This document shows, piece after piece, positions 1-9,178 of a stretch of 64,000 nt of DNA. Position 1 is the first letter of the stretch. The number at the start of each line of letters is the position of its first letter. Under the pieces are notes generated by a model. That model made no database searches. It had not been told where the DNA came from and worked only from the letters and a program-made list of their open reading frames with translations. Position numbers and translations under genes: made by a program. Origin of the DNA: Prevotella sp. UBA2711 (GTDB lineage Bacteria; Bacteroidota; Bacteroidia; Bacteroidales; Bacteroidaceae). Location of the stretch: positions 136,455-200,454 of the forward strand of contig DEKX01000028.1 of NCBI GenBank assembly GCA_002354095.1, read 5' to 3'.

Positions 1-1
1 T

Positions 2-1324
2 AATGAATACAAAACGAACCGTTCCCTCTTCGAATATGATTTGGATAAGACTATGACATGGGCAGAGAGCGACCTGATACGCAAGAAGACGATGGACAAC
101 GACTTCTACGGAGTCGTAGCGTCGCTGACCTATGATAACAAGAAAAACCTGCAGGCCATCATAGGTGGAGGATGGAACAAATATGATGGCGACCATTACG
201 GACTCATTCCCTGGGTGAAGAAACCCGTGGACGAGCTGATGCCTGACCACCGCTACTATGACAATAATACGAAGAAGACTGACTTCAACATTTATGGTAA
301 AGTAATCTACGACCTGCTACCTGGCCTGAATGCCTTCATAGACCTGCAGTACCGCCATATAGGCATCAAGATGAACGGTCCGACGGACGAGATAGACTGG
401 ACAACGAATAAACGTATTGTCTATGACATCCAAAAGTCGTACGACTTCTTCAACCCGAAGTTCGGACTGAACTACGACATCACACAGAACCATAAGGTTT
501 ATGCTTCGTATGCCATTGCCCATAAGGAACCGACCCGTAACAATTTTGAGAACAACAATAATGCCGGACTCGAAATGCCTAAGGCAGAAAGACTGAACGA
601 CCTGGAGGCAGGCTATAAGTTCCAGTCAAAGCTTTTCTCTGCGGGAGTCAATCTTTACTGGATGAACTACAAGGACCAGTTTGTGCTGACAGGCGAGATT
701 GACAAGATTGGTGAGGCTATCACCAGAAATATGCCCAAAAGCTACCGCATCGGCGTGGAACTGGAAGCTGCATGGAAACCAGTTGACTGGTTCCGCTGGG
801 ATGCTAATGCCACCCTTTCAAAAAACCGTGTGAAGGACATCACTGTCCAACTGACAGACGGCAGTGTGGCAGACCTGGGCACTCAGCCACTGGCATTCTC
901 ACCCGATTTCTTGTTAAACAACGTCCTGACTTTCTCCTACTGCGGTTTCAAGGCTGCTGTACAGAGCCAATATGTCAGCGACCAGTATCTTACCAACACC
1001 GGTTTCAAGAGCTATCAGACGCTGGATGACAACGGCAAACCGGTTGATGTGGGGATGATGTTAGAAGGACACTTCAACACAAATCTCGACTTGTCCTACA
1101 ACTTCCGCCTTCCCAAGATGGGGATAAAGGATGCCACCATCGGTGTGACCCTCTATAACCTTTTCTCGGCAAAATACGACAATAACGGATGGGCTGCACC
1201 CGCCTATACCAAGGAGAATGGCAAGGTGATAGCCACTGGTTGGAGTGAGTCCGACCAGTATGAGGCAGGTTTCGCCCCCTCAGCACCGTTTAACTTCATG
1301 GCTCATTTATCTGTGAATTTCTAG
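2..1324 (+). CDS. TonB-dependent receptor, C-terminal part (probable thiamine receptor)
   Basis: The reading frame is open back to the window edge, so the 5' end, with signal peptide, carboxylate box and plug, lies outside. The visible 440 residues are rich in aromatic and glycine residues in alternating strands typical of an outer-membrane beta-barrel, and the protein ends in a phenylalanine (SVNF), as barrel proteins do. TonB receptors move scarce ligands across the outer membrane using TonB-ExbBD energy. The next two genes are a PnuC-type permease and thiamine pyrophosphokinase, the arrangement of Bacteroidetes thiamine uptake operons, so thiamine is the likely ligand. The substrate is inferred from context only. 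A TTG at position 41 is not taken as the start, because coding continues upstream of it. Confidence 0.88.
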   Translation, partial: NEYKTNRSLFEYDLDKTMTWAESDLIRKKTMDNDFYGVVASLTYDNKKNLQAIIGGGWNKYDGDHYGLIPWVKKPVDELMPDHRYYDNNTKKTDFNIYGKVIYDLLPGLNAFIDLQYRHIGIKMNGPTDEIDWTTNKRIVYDIQKSYDFFNPKFGLNYDITQNHKVYASYAIAHKEPTRNNFENNNNAGLEMPKAERLNDLEAGYKFQSKLFSAGVNLYWMNYKDQFVLTGEIDKIGEAITRNMPKSYRIGVELEAAWKPVDWFRWDANATLSKNRVKDITVQLTDGSVADLGTQPLAFSPDFLLNNVLTFSYCGFKAAVQSQYVSDQYLTNTGFKSYQTLDDNGKPVDVGMMLEGHFNTNLDLSYNFRLPKMGIKDATIGVTLYNLFSAKYDNNGWAAPAYTKENGKVIATGWSESDQYEAGFAPSAPFNFMAHLSVNF

Positions 1325-1366
1325 ACCCTCTCTAACTCCCCCTGTTGAGGGGAATACATTGAAATT

Positions 1367-1933
1367 ATGTTCGACTGGTTAGACATACTCACAACGATAC
1401 TCGGGCTGATATATATCTGGCTCGAGTATCGGGCCAGCATCTGGCTATGGCTGGTGGGAGTTGTGATGCCAGCCCTTGATATTGTACTCTATTGGAAGCA
1501 CGGACTCTATGGCGACTCGGGTATGGCGTGCTATTATACCCTGGCTGCCATCTATGGTTTTATAGCATGGAAATGGGGAACAACAGAAAAGAAAGAGTTG
1601 CCCATCACTCATATGCCCATGAAAAACTATTTACCAGCTGCTATTTTCTTCTTCGCTGCATGGGCTGTCACCTATTATATACTGATTACGTGGACGAACT
1701 CCACCGTGCCCCTACTCGACGCCTTTACTAATGCCCTCTCGTTTGTGGGGCTATGGGCACTGGCTCGTAAATACATCGAGCAATGGTTCTTCTGGATTGT
1801 GGTGGATGTAGTTTGCTGCATACTTTATATACAAAAAGACATTCCTTTTAAAGCAGGACTTTACGGACTTTATGTCATCATTGCTATAGCTGGATATTTC
1901 AAATGGAAAAAAATTTCGACGCAGTTATCTTAG
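1367..1933 (+). CDS. pnuT: PnuC/PnuT family inner-membrane transporter, probably thiamine (PnuT)
   Basis: A 188-residue membrane protein with about seven hydrophobic segments. It shows the PnuC-family pattern near the N-terminus: WLEYR, then a Trp-rich helix, then YWKHGLYGDSGMACYY. PnuC proteins normally carry nicotinamide riboside by facilitated diffusion, with trapping by phosphorylation. In Bacteroidetes the paralogue PnuT, encoded with a TonB receptor and thiamine pyrophosphokinase, is associated with thiamine. The gene starts 42 bases after the receptor and overlaps the kinase gene by 31 bases, so all three are probably one transcript. The thiamine assignment rests on neighbours; nicotinamide riboside remains possible. 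Confidence 0.85.
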   Translation: MFDWLDILTTILGLIYIWLEYRASIWLWLVGVVMPALDIVLYWKHGLYGDSGMACYYTLAAIYGFIAWKWGTTEKKELPITHMPMKNYLPAAIFFFAAWAVTYYILITWTNSTVPLLDAFTNALSFVGLWALARKYIEQWFFWIVVDVVCCILYIQKDIPFKAGLYGLYVIIAIAGYFKWKKISTQLS

Positions 1934-2514
1934 CCAACGGGGATTTCCCAACTCACGAGATTCCCCTGAAGGTGCTGCATGCGGCAAAACATGTCGTATG
2001 CTGCGATGGTGCTATTGCCGATTATCCAAAAGCGGATGTGGTGATAGGCGACGGCGACTCGGTGCCTCAGGAATACCACGACAGACTGATACAAGTGGAT
2101 GAGCAGGAGGATAATGACCTGACTAAAGCCACCCGCTATTGCTTAGCACAAGGCTGGCGGAAAATTGCATATCTTGGATGCACAGGGAAACGGGAGGACC
2201 ATACCCTCGGCAATATCTCACTGCTGATGCGCTATTTCAGGGAATATCATGTGAGAGGGGTGATGTACACAGACCATGGCTACTTCATAGCAGCGCAAGG
2301 GGACAACACGTTCGATGTGCAGGCAGGCCAACAGGTCAGCATCTTCAATTTCGGATGTACTGAATTATCATCCGAAGGACTGAAATGGCAGTGTTATCCC
2401 ACCACAGAATGGTGGCAGGGCACTCTGAACGAGGCATTGGGAAATTCCTTCACCATCCACGCCAACGGGTATTATCTGATATTCATAAGCCGTAAGGAAT
2501 ATATTTGCCAATAA
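1903..2514 (+). CDS. thiN: Thiamine pyrophosphokinase
   Basis: Converts thiamine plus ATP to thiamine pyrophosphate and AMP in the cytoplasm, trapping imported vitamin. The 203-residue length suits the family. The metal/diphosphate motif GDGDS is at residues 49-53, followed by EDNDLTKA near 69 and the GCTGKREDHTLGN segment near 92-104, all characteristic of the catalytic domain. The start codon lies inside the end of the permease gene (31-base overlap), which suggests translational coupling. As the last gene of the uptake operon it would drive thiamine accumulation by metabolic trapping. No thiamine-pyrophosphate riboswitch is seen here; one would be expected upstream of the receptor, outside the window. 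Confidence 0.92.
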   Translation: MEKNFDAVILANGDFPTHEIPLKVLHAAKHVVCCDGAIADYPKADVVIGDGDSVPQEYHDRLIQVDEQEDNDLTKATRYCLAQGWRKIAYLGCTGKREDHTLGNISLLMRYFREYHVRGVMYTDHGYFIAAQGDNTFDVQAGQQVSIFNFGCTELSSEGLKWQCYPTTEWWQGTLNEALGNSFTIHANGYYLIFISRKEYICQ

Positions 2515-2515
2515 A

Positions 2516-2547
2516 TTTGCATTTTCTCGCATTTATTACTACCTTTG
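2516..2547 (+). promoter_or_regulatory. Promoter for the TPR lipoprotein gene
   Basis: TTTG at 2516-2519, 20 bases, then TACCTTTG at 2540-2547: an exact match to the Bacteroidetes -33/-7 consensus. The ATG follows 20 bases downstream, giving a very short leader. Confidence 0.8.
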
Positions 2548-2567
2548 TGCCATTGAATTGAAAGAAT

Positions 2568-4238
2568 ATGAAAAGAAAACTAATGTTACTGGTTGGTGCT
2601 ATGGCACTGCTGACTTCGTGTGGCGGAGGACTGAAATCGCTTTCTGCCGATAATTTCAAGGTGAATCCTAATCCTTTGGAAACTGAGGGTGGACAGGTAC
2701 AGGCTACTATCAACGGCATGTTTCCTGAACAATACATGAACCGCAAGGCTGTAGTGACCGTCATACCAGAACTACGATACACAAAAAATGGTGTGCAGCA
2801 AACTGCCAAAGGGCAATCGGCTTCATTCCAAGGTGAGAAGGTGATGGGCAACGACCAGACTATCTCGTACCTGCTGGGAGGTCATTATACCATGAAGACC
2901 GCCTTCCCCTACGAACCAGCCATGCAGCAGAGCGAACTCTATCTGACGTTTGATGCCAAGGTGGGCAACAAGGCAGTGAAAGTACCAGCCGTGAAGATTG
3001 CCGATGGCGTGATTGCCACGAGTGAACTGTATCATCAGAGCATCAAGACTGCACAGCCTTGTGTGGCACAGGATGCTTTCCAACGCATTACCGAACAGAA
3101 ACAGGAAGCCAATATCAAGTTCCTAATCCAGCAGGCAGAACTGCGTAAAAGTGAGCTGCAGTCGAATTCCGTACAGGACTTCGTAAAGATGTTGCAGCAA
3201 ATAGCCCGCGACCAAGAGGGACTCAACCTGTCGGACGTAGAGATTTCAGCCTACGCTTCGCCTGACGGTGGACTGAAGTTGAACGAGCAGTTAGCCAACA
3301 AGCGTCAGCAGAACACGGAGAGTTATGTGCGCCAACAGCTGAAGGATGCCAATTTGGAAGGTGGCATCAGTTCGGAATATACCGCTCAAGACTGGGAGGG
3401 ATTCCAGGAATTGGTGAAGGCCAGCGATATTCCTGATAAGGACGTGATACTGCGCGTGCTCTCGATGTATGAAGACCCACAGGAGCGAGAACAGCAAATC
3501 AAGAATATGAGTCAGGGCTTCAAGGAACTGGCTGAGGGCGTACTGCCTGAGTTGCGTCGTGCCCGTATGACCATCAACTATGAGGTGATAGGACGTGATG
3601 ACGACCAGATTTTTGCACAACTAAAACAAGATGCATCGAAACTGAGCGTGGAGGAACTGATTTATGCCGCTTCTATTGCTCCTACAGATAGCGAAAAAGA
3701 ACAAATACTGAAAACGACAGCCCGCCTGTATCCTCAGGATAACAGAGCATCTAACAACCTGGGGGTACTGGCATTACAACAGGGCAAAAAGGAAGAAGCT
3801 ATCCAATATTTCAAGCAAGCAGGAGAATTGCCGGAAGCCAGTGCAAACCTGGGACTGATTTCCCTGCAGGAGGGACATACGCAGGAGGCAGAGAACCTGA
3901 TTGCCAAATCGGCAGGAGCTTACGGTCTGTCGGAGGCTCTGGGTAACCTGCATCTGGCACAAGGCAACTATGCGCTTGCACAGCAGGACTTCGGCTATCG
4001 CCCCAGCAACAGTGCTGCACTGGCTCAGTTGTTAAACAAAGACTATGCCCGTGCGCAGCAGACCTTGAAGAACGTGAAGGAGGCTAATGGCATGACCGAT
4101 TATCTGGCTGCTATTGTACAAGCTCGTCAGGGCAACCAAGAGGCTGCCGCTTCATTCCTGCGCAGTGCTTTACAGAAAGATCCTACGCTGAAGCAGTATG
4201 CCGACAAGGATTTGGAACTCAAGAATATCAGAAAGTAA
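2568..4238 (+). CDS. TPR-repeat lipoprotein with an OmpA-like segment
   Basis: A 556-residue surface or periplasmic lipoprotein. A type II signal peptide ends in LLTSC (Cys18). The N-terminal third is beta-rich and conserved-looking but not assigned. Around residues 223-260 there is a segment resembling OmpA-type domains (ISAYASPDGG, then NEQLANKRQQ), which bind peptidoglycan in other proteins. From about 365 to 540 helical TPR-like repeats occur (NNLGVLALQQGKKEEAIQYF and related units). Its stop overlaps the start of the next lipoprotein by one base, so the two are co-translated. A role in envelope organisation is likely but unproven; no specific function is recognised. Confidence 0.85.
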   Translation: MKRKLMLLVGAMALLTSCGGGLKSLSADNFKVNPNPLETEGGQVQATINGMFPEQYMNRKAVVTVIPELRYTKNGVQQTAKGQSASFQGEKVMGNDQTISYLLGGHYTMKTAFPYEPAMQQSELYLTFDAKVGNKAVKVPAVKIADGVIATSELYHQSIKTAQPCVAQDAFQRITEQKQEANIKFLIQQAELRKSELQSNSVQDFVKMLQQIARDQEGLNLSDVEISAYASPDGGLKLNEQLANKRQQNTESYVRQQLKDANLEGGISSEYTAQDWEGFQELVKASDIPDKDVILRVLSMYEDPQEREQQIKNMSQGFKELAEGVLPELRRARMTINYEVIGRDDDQIFAQLKQDASKLSVEELIYAASIAPTDSEKEQILKTTARLYPQDNRASNNLGVLALQQGKKEEAIQYFKQAGELPEASANLGLISLQEGHTQEAENLIAKSAGAYGLSEALGNLHLAQGNYALAQQDFGYRPSNSAALAQLLNKDYARAQQTLKNVKEANGMTDYLAAIVQARQGNQEAAASFLRSALQKDPTLKQYADKDLELKNIRK

Positions 4239-5254
4239 TGAAGCACTGGGGGATTAGCTATTGGGGGTTGGCGTTGGGCTGTTTGCTTTTATTAAGCAGT
4301 TGCGGTCCTGAAGGTGACAAATTCCGCCTGTCGGGTCGTTTGCGTAATATCAACCAAGGCGACTTCTTTGTTTACAGCACCGATGGTGCCTTTGTTGGTA
4401 TTGACACTATCAAGGTGCGCAATGGTAGATTCAGCTATGAGAAAGAGATGCGTAAGGACTTCACTCTCATGCTGGTATTCCCTAACTTCAGTGAACAGGC
4501 AGTATTTGCCAGCCCTGGTGAAGAGGTGGAAATCAAAGGTGACGCTACCCATCTTCGTGAGATGACCATCTACGGCACCGATGAGAACGACGAACTGACC
4601 AAACTGCGCATCCGCCTCAATAAACTGACTCCACCAGAGGTAGCAGGCGAGGTAGCTAAGTTTATAGAAGAGAACCCTACTTCGATAGTCAGTATCCACT
4701 TGCTCGACAGGTATTTCGTTTCCACAAAGACACCTGACTATACAGAAGCACAACGCTTAGCTGCCCTGATGTTGAAGGCGAATCCAGACAATGGACAAAT
4801 ACGCAAACTGAAGAAACAGATTGACGGTTTGAAGAACAATAGGCTACAAGCTATGTTACCTATTATCACGGCAACCGATTTGAAAGGACAGAAGATAACA
4901 ACCGCACAACTGAAAGGAAAAGTCGGTGTTATCTCTACATGGGCTACATGGAACTATCCCAGTATGGATATCCAACGCAAACTGCAAAAGCTGCAGAAGA
5001 AATATCCACAGGATTTATCTTTGATCAGTATCTGTCTGGACGGCAACAAGCAGGAATGTAAAAAACGCGTAGAACGTGACTCGCTACAATGGCCTGTAGT
5101 ATGCGACGGTTTATTGTTCCAGACTCCCATGGTCCAGCAGTTGGGCCTGTTTGTGGTACCTGCCATGATAGTGACCAACAAGCAAGGAAAGATTGTGGCT
5201 CAAGACATTGAAGCTAACAAGGTAGAAGAGGAAATCGGGAAACTGCTGAAATAG
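4238..5254 (+). CDS. DUF4369/thioredoxin-like lipoprotein without the CXXC motif
   Basis: 338 residues. The lipobox LLSSC puts the lipidated cysteine at residue 22. Residues about 28-130 form the beta-rich DUF4369-type domain common in Bacteroidetes. Residues about 205-338 have the TlpA/AhpC thioredoxin-like fold pattern (a LKGKVGVISTWATW strand, later VVPAMIVTNKQGKI). Where TlpA proteins have WCxxC, this protein reads WNYPS at residues 238-242, so both redox cysteines are gone and thiol-disulfide activity is not expected. It probably acts as a structural or binding member of the family. The gene overlaps the preceding TPR lipoprotein gene by one base and ends only two bases from the convergent nrdG stop. 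The signal peptide region lies on a degenerate 7-bp repeat (4253-4280). Confidence 0.85.
   Translation: MKHWGISYWGLALGCLLLLSSCGPEGDKFRLSGRLRNINQGDFFVYSTDGAFVGIDTIKVRNGRFSYEKEMRKDFTLMLVFPNFSEQAVFASPGEEVEIKGDATHLREMTIYGTDENDELTKLRIRLNKLTPPEVAGEVAKFIEENPTSIVSIHLLDRYFVSTKTPDYTEAQRLAALMLKANPDNGQIRKLKKQIDGLKNNRLQAMLPIITATDLKGQKITTAQLKGKVGVISTWATWNYPSMDIQRKLQKLQKKYPQDLSLISICLDGNKQECKKRVERDSLQWPVVCDGLLFQTPMVQQLGLFVVPAMIVTNKQGKIVAQDIEANKVEEEIGKLLK
4253..4280 (+). repeat. Degenerate 7-bp repeat inside a lipoprotein signal peptide
   Basis: Four successive heptamers (ATTAGCT, ATTGGGG, GTTGGCG, TTGGGCT) resemble the ATTGGCT/GTTGGCT units that encode the signal peptide of another lipoprotein at 35701-35735. 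The copies are degenerate, so this is weaker than the other arrays. Confidence 0.4.
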
Positions 5255-5256
5255 TT

Positions 5257-5751
5257 TTAAACGTCTGGTTGGAAAAGCACCACCCTACCCGCTTTCAGTG
5301 ATTGCGGAACATCTATGAGACGCTGATTACTGCTTCCACGGAAGAGCAATGTCTCATCACGCAATGACTTGATAAACGGACCATCTACCAAAACATCTAT
5401 CAATTCCAACAGTTGGCGATGCCGGGGATTGTGCAAGAGTGTTTCATAGGTGAAACCTGTAAAGCACCAGATATCTTTTGTTGTACGCTGACGGATGGCT
5501 CGTGCCAACTCAGCAAATCCCTCAGGCTGATACATCGGGTCGCCTCCCGTAAACGTAACATTAGCGTATGGGTCAGCCTCGATGATACGCATAATCTCCT
5601 CGGTTGACATCGGATGACCACCGCTAAAATCCCACGACTGCGGATTATGGCAGCCAGGACAGGCATGACGGCATCCAGCACAATAGATAGAGGTCCGGAA
5701 ACCCGGACCATCTACCATTGTATCTTCTATGATGTCTAAGACAGATATCAC
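5257..5751 (-). CDS. nrdG: Anaerobic ribonucleotide reductase-activating protein (radical SAM)
   Basis: A 164-residue radical-SAM enzyme. Cys27, Cys31 and Cys34 (CRHACPGC) form the CxxxCxxC motif that holds the 4Fe-4S cluster. A GGDP motif for SAM binding follows (TFTGGDPMYQP). It generates the glycyl radical on NrdD under anaerobic conditions. The start is GTG at 5751, 18 bases after the nrdD stop, so both genes are one operon. The short junction and the start codon lie in an AT-rich 7-bp-periodic stretch. Confidence 0.95.
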   Translation of the reverse strand: MISVLDIIEDTMVDGPGFRTSIYCAGCRHACPGCHNPQSWDFSGGHPMSTEEIMRIIEADPYANVTFTGGDPMYQPEGFAELARAIRQRTTKDIWCFTGFTYETLLHNPRHRQLLELIDVLVDGPFIKSLRDETLLFRGSSNQRLIDVPQSLKAGRVVLFQPDV

Positions 5752-5770
5752 TTTTTTACTTTTCTACCTT
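5750..5770 (-). repeat. AT-rich 7-bp-periodic junction between nrdD and nrdG
   Basis: Three successive heptamers on the plus strand (ACTTTTT, TACTTTT, CTACCTT) fill the 18-base gap and include the nrdG GTG start. The periodicity is short and could be chance, but it matches the heptamers at the end of the M16 peptidase gene (52653-52687). Confidence 0.35.
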
Positions 5771-8004
5771 TAAAAAAGTTCCTGTTGCTGGGAGCCCTCA
5801 ATGTGGGTGACACGATCGTTGAGTTCGCAGAGTTTACCATGGTTCCAACGGTCGGTGGTTCCTACAAGATAGCCCGTGATACGCTGTAGCTTATCAATAT
5901 GGGTACTGCCGCACTTAGGACATTTTTCCAGATGAGGGGCAGCATTCTCATAGCCACAATCCATACAGCGATTGCGGTTATGATTGACTGAGCCGTAACC
6001 CATATTCAACTTATCCATCATGTCAACAACACTCATAATAACCTGTGGGTTGTGGGTAGCATCACCATCAATCTCTACGTAGAAGATATGACCGCCACGG
6101 GTCTTCTCATGATACGGCGCCTCAATTTCTGCCTTATGGCGGGCTGAGCACTTGTAATACACAGGCACGTGATTGGAGTTCGTATAGTAATCACGGTCGG
6201 TAACACCGGGAATGACACCAAACTCCTTACGGTCTTTCTTGGTGAACTTACCACTCAAGCCTTCAGCAGGGGTAGCCAATACTGAGTAGTTATGCTGATA
6301 ACGCTCGCTGAAATCGTTAACGCGCTGACGCATATACTCCACTATCTTCAATCCTAATTCCTGAGCCTCCTCGCTTTCTCCATGATGCTTCCCAATCAGT
6401 GCTACCAAGCATTCTGCCAGTCCGATGAAACCGATGCCCAAAGTTCCCTGATTAATAACACTCTCAATGGTATCGTCGGGGTTGAGTTTATCGGCGCCTA
6501 TCCACAGACTGCGCATCAACAATGGGAACTGCTTGACAAAAGCTGTTTTCTGGAATTGGAAGCGTTCATCCAATTGTTTAGCTGCCACTTCCAGCATCTC
6601 ATCGAGTTTGGCAAAGAACTTAGCGATACGTGCTTCTTTATCTTTTACATCCATGCATTCAATAGCCAGACGCACAATATTGATAGTGGTGAAAGAAAGA
6701 TTACCACGACCAATGGAGGTCTTTGGACCGAAACGGTTTTCGAACACACGTGTGCGACATCCCATAGTAGCTACTTCATGAATATAGCGCTTGGGGTCGT
6801 CGGCACGCCACTCACTGTCCTGATTATACGTGGCATCAAGATTCAGGAAATTGGGGAAGAAACGACGAGCAGTTACCTTACAGGCCAACTGATAGAGGTC
6901 GTAATTAGGATCCTCAGGCAGATAATTAACGCCTCTCTTTTTCTTCCATATCTGAATGGGGAAAATGGCTGTCTCACCATTACCCACTCCCTGATAGGTG
7001 GTGAGCAGAATTTCTCGCATAACGCAACGCCCTTCGGCAGAAGTATCAGTACCATAGTTGATAGAAGAGAACACCACCTGATTACCACCGCGTGAATGGA
7101 TGGTGTTCATATTATGGATGAAAGCCTCCATAGCCTGGTGCACACGCCCTACCGTCTTATTAATTGCATGCTGACGCACACGGTCTATTCCCGTCAACTT
7201 GTCGAGAGGCTGCTTGATATAGTCCATGAGCGTTTCGTCGTAAAGGGCACTGTAATTCTCGCCATTGAGATCCTCGAGCGCCTTCAGTTCCTCAATATAT
7301 GAAAGACGTACATAAGGAGCAAGATAGAAATCGAAAGCAGGGATAGCCTGTCCACCATGCATCTCGTTCTGGGCACATTCCAACGAAATACATGCCAGAA
7401 CGGCAGCCGTCTCAATGCGCTTTGCCGGACGACTGGCACCATGACCCGCAATGAAACCTTGCGTCAGAATATTATCGAGGGGATGTTGCACACAGGTCAG
7501 TGACTTGGTGGGATAATAATCCTTGTCGTGGATGTGAATGTAGTTATGCTCCACGGCATCACGGCTTTCAGGCGACAAGAGGTAGTCGTCAACAAAGGGC
7601 TTGGTGCTTTCAGAGGCAAACTTCATCATCATACCGGCTGGCGTGTCGGCATTCATATTGGCATTCTCACGAGTAACATCATTGTTCTTAATGTTCACAA
7701 TATCGAGAAAAACATCACGTGTCTTTGCTTTGCGGGCTATAGAACGTTGGTTACGATAAGCGATATAGCGCTGAGCTACATCCTTACGACTGGATTTCAT
7801 CAACTCCATCTCTACCGAGTCCTGGATCTCCTCCACGGTCATCTGAGGATTTCCCTTGGCAGCGATGCGGTCGGTGATCGTCTGAAGCAAACGTTCGTCC
7901 TCCCCTTTTTCCGTACTTAGCATGGCTTTGCGGATGGCAGCCATGATTTTCTGCTCGTTAAAGCCAACAATGCGCCCGTCGCGCTTTACAACAGTTTGTA
8001 TCAT
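5770..8004 (-). CDS. nrdD: Anaerobic (class III) ribonucleoside-triphosphate reductase
   Basis: Reduces ribonucleoside triphosphates to deoxyribonucleotides without oxygen, using a glycyl radical. In the 744 residues, an ATP-cone regulatory domain lies at about 1-95 (VKRDGRIVGFNEQKI). The catalytic ten-stranded barrel fills the centre. A C-terminal zinc ribbon has Cys680, Cys683, Cys695 and Cys698. The glycyl radical residue is Gly711 in RITGYLVG. The order nrdD-nrdG is the usual operon with its activase. A GNAT-like gene ends 23 bases upstream and could share its transcript. Confidence 0.96.
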   Translation of the reverse strand: MIQTVVKRDGRIVGFNEQKIMAAIRKAMLSTEKGEDERLLQTITDRIAAKGNPQMTVEEIQDSVEMELMKSSRKDVAQRYIAYRNQRSIARKAKTRDVFLDIVNIKNNDVTRENANMNADTPAGMMMKFASESTKPFVDDYLLSPESRDAVEHNYIHIHDKDYYPTKSLTCVQHPLDNILTQGFIAGHGASRPAKRIETAAVLACISLECAQNEMHGGQAIPAFDFYLAPYVRLSYIEELKALEDLNGENYSALYDETLMDYIKQPLDKLTGIDRVRQHAINKTVGRVHQAMEAFIHNMNTIHSRGGNQVVFSSINYGTDTSAEGRCVMREILLTTYQGVGNGETAIFPIQIWKKKRGVNYLPEDPNYDLYQLACKVTARRFFPNFLNLDATYNQDSEWRADDPKRYIHEVATMGCRTRVFENRFGPKTSIGRGNLSFTTINIVRLAIECMDVKDKEARIAKFFAKLDEMLEVAAKQLDERFQFQKTAFVKQFPLLMRSLWIGADKLNPDDTIESVINQGTLGIGFIGLAECLVALIGKHHGESEEAQELGLKIVEYMRQRVNDFSERYQHNYSVLATPAEGLSGKFTKKDRKEFGVIPGVTDRDYYTNSNHVPVYYKCSARHKAEIEAPYHEKTRGGHIFYVEIDGDATHNPQVIMSVVDMMDKLNMGYGSVNHNRNRCMDCGYENAAPHLEKCPKCGSTHIDKLQRITGYLVGTTDRWNHGKLCELNDRVTHIEGSQQQELF

Positions 8005-8027
8005 AGATTAACATTTTATATTTATAC

Positions 8028-9176
8028 TTATAATGGTTTCCGATAGCAACGATGCCGACGATGCTGTGTAGCCTCCAGATATTGCCACTGCCCACGCATG
8101 TGTTCATTCGACTCCATCTGAGGCATGGCTTCAGCCCACTTGAATCCATATCGCTGGAACCATTGGATCAGGTCGTCGAAAATCAGCGAATTTGCACCCT
8201 TGGCACGATATTCGGGCAAGACTCCAATAAGCAGAAGGTCAACGACATCCGTCTTATGCCATTTCAACACTTTCAGGATGTGCCACCACCCGAAAGGAAA
8301 CAGCTTTCCGTCTTTTGACTTCCGAAGTGCCTGATTAAAGGATGGGAAGGTGATGCCGAAGCCCACCATTTTATGTTCTGGAGTGTTCCAGTCTTCTATC
8401 GCAGTCACCAGATTCAAGTCGGCTACCTTGATATATTGATCAACCAGTTGGTTGATTTGTTTCTCCGAGAGTTGGGAATAACCGTAAAGATCCTTATAGG
8501 TAGCATTGATGATATCAAAGATTTCCTTACCTTTACCGCCTTCCAGCAATTCTTTGCGGGTAAACTTACGAACCTGAAGGTTATACCGTTTACGGATCAT
8601 CTCTGCAATCTTATGAAACTTATCGGGCACCTGCTCAGGAACTTTTACACGATACTCCATGTAATCATTGTCCTTAGCAAAACCACCCATCTGCTCAATA
8701 TGCTGCTGATAGTAGGGATAATTGTAATTGATATACATGGTGGCATCCTGATCGAAGCCTTCAATCAGCAATCCTTCACGATCCATGTCGGTAAATCCTA
8801 ATGGACCGGCAATATCTTTCATTCCTTTCTTTCTGCCCCATTCTTCTACAGCTTCTAAGAGTGCACGGCTCACTTCCGGATCGTCGATAAAATCAAGCCA
8901 ACCGAAGCGAACATCCTTTCGCTGCCATCGTTCATTGGCGCGGTGATTGATAATGGCTGCCACACGCCCTACCATCTCATCACCTCTAAAGGCCATGAAA
9001 TAGACAGACTCGCAAAAATCAAAGCAAGCATTACGATCGTGCCGTAAGGTATTCATCTCTTCAGAATAAAGAAATGGTACCGCTTGCTGACAATCGCGAT
9101 ATAAATCATAGTGGAATTGAATAAACCTTTTCAAGTCCCCCATGTTCTTAACTTCCCTAATTTCAACCATTTTCAT
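8028..9176 (-). CDS. GNAT-like N-acetyltransferase family protein
   Basis: 382 residues, cytoplasmic, no signal peptide. The pattern suggests a GNAT-like fold: an N-terminal part (residues about 1-160, with VGRVAAIINHRAN as a candidate central strand) and a second acyltransferase-like half (about 230-380, with VDLLLIGVLPEYRAKGANS resembling an acetyl-CoA-binding motif A). Similar proteins are common in Bacteroidetes without a known substrate. The first ATG at 9176 is only two bases beyond the 3' end of tRNA-Arg; a second ATG follows at 9170. The gene is probably read from the tRNA promoter or from an unseen internal one. The biochemical function is unknown. Confidence 0.75.
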   Translation of the reverse strand: MKMVEIREVKNMGDLKRFIQFHYDLYRDCQQAVPFLYSEEMNTLRHDRNACFDFCESVYFMAFRGDEMVGRVAAIINHRANERWQRKDVRFGWLDFIDDPEVSRALLEAVEEWGRKKGMKDIAGPLGFTDMDREGLLIEGFDQDATMYINYNYPYYQQHIEQMGGFAKDNDYMEYRVKVPEQVPDKFHKIAEMIRKRYNLQVRKFTRKELLEGGKGKEIFDIINATYKDLYGYSQLSEKQINQLVDQYIKVADLNLVTAIEDWNTPEHKMVGFGITFPSFNQALRKSKDGKLFPFGWWHILKVLKWHKTDVVDLLLIGVLPEYRAKGANSLIFDDLIQWFQRYGFKWAEAMPQMESNEHMRGQWQYLEATQHRRHRCYRKPL

Positions 9177-9178
9177 AG

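Noticed and set aside
1..60. Thiamine-pyrophosphate riboswitch
   Set aside because: Expected upstream of the receptor gene, which is cut by the window edge; nothing of it is visible here.
5254..5257. Hidden terminator between the convergent DUF4369 and nrdG genes
   Set aside because: The stops are two bases apart and no hairpin with a T-run is seen on either side.
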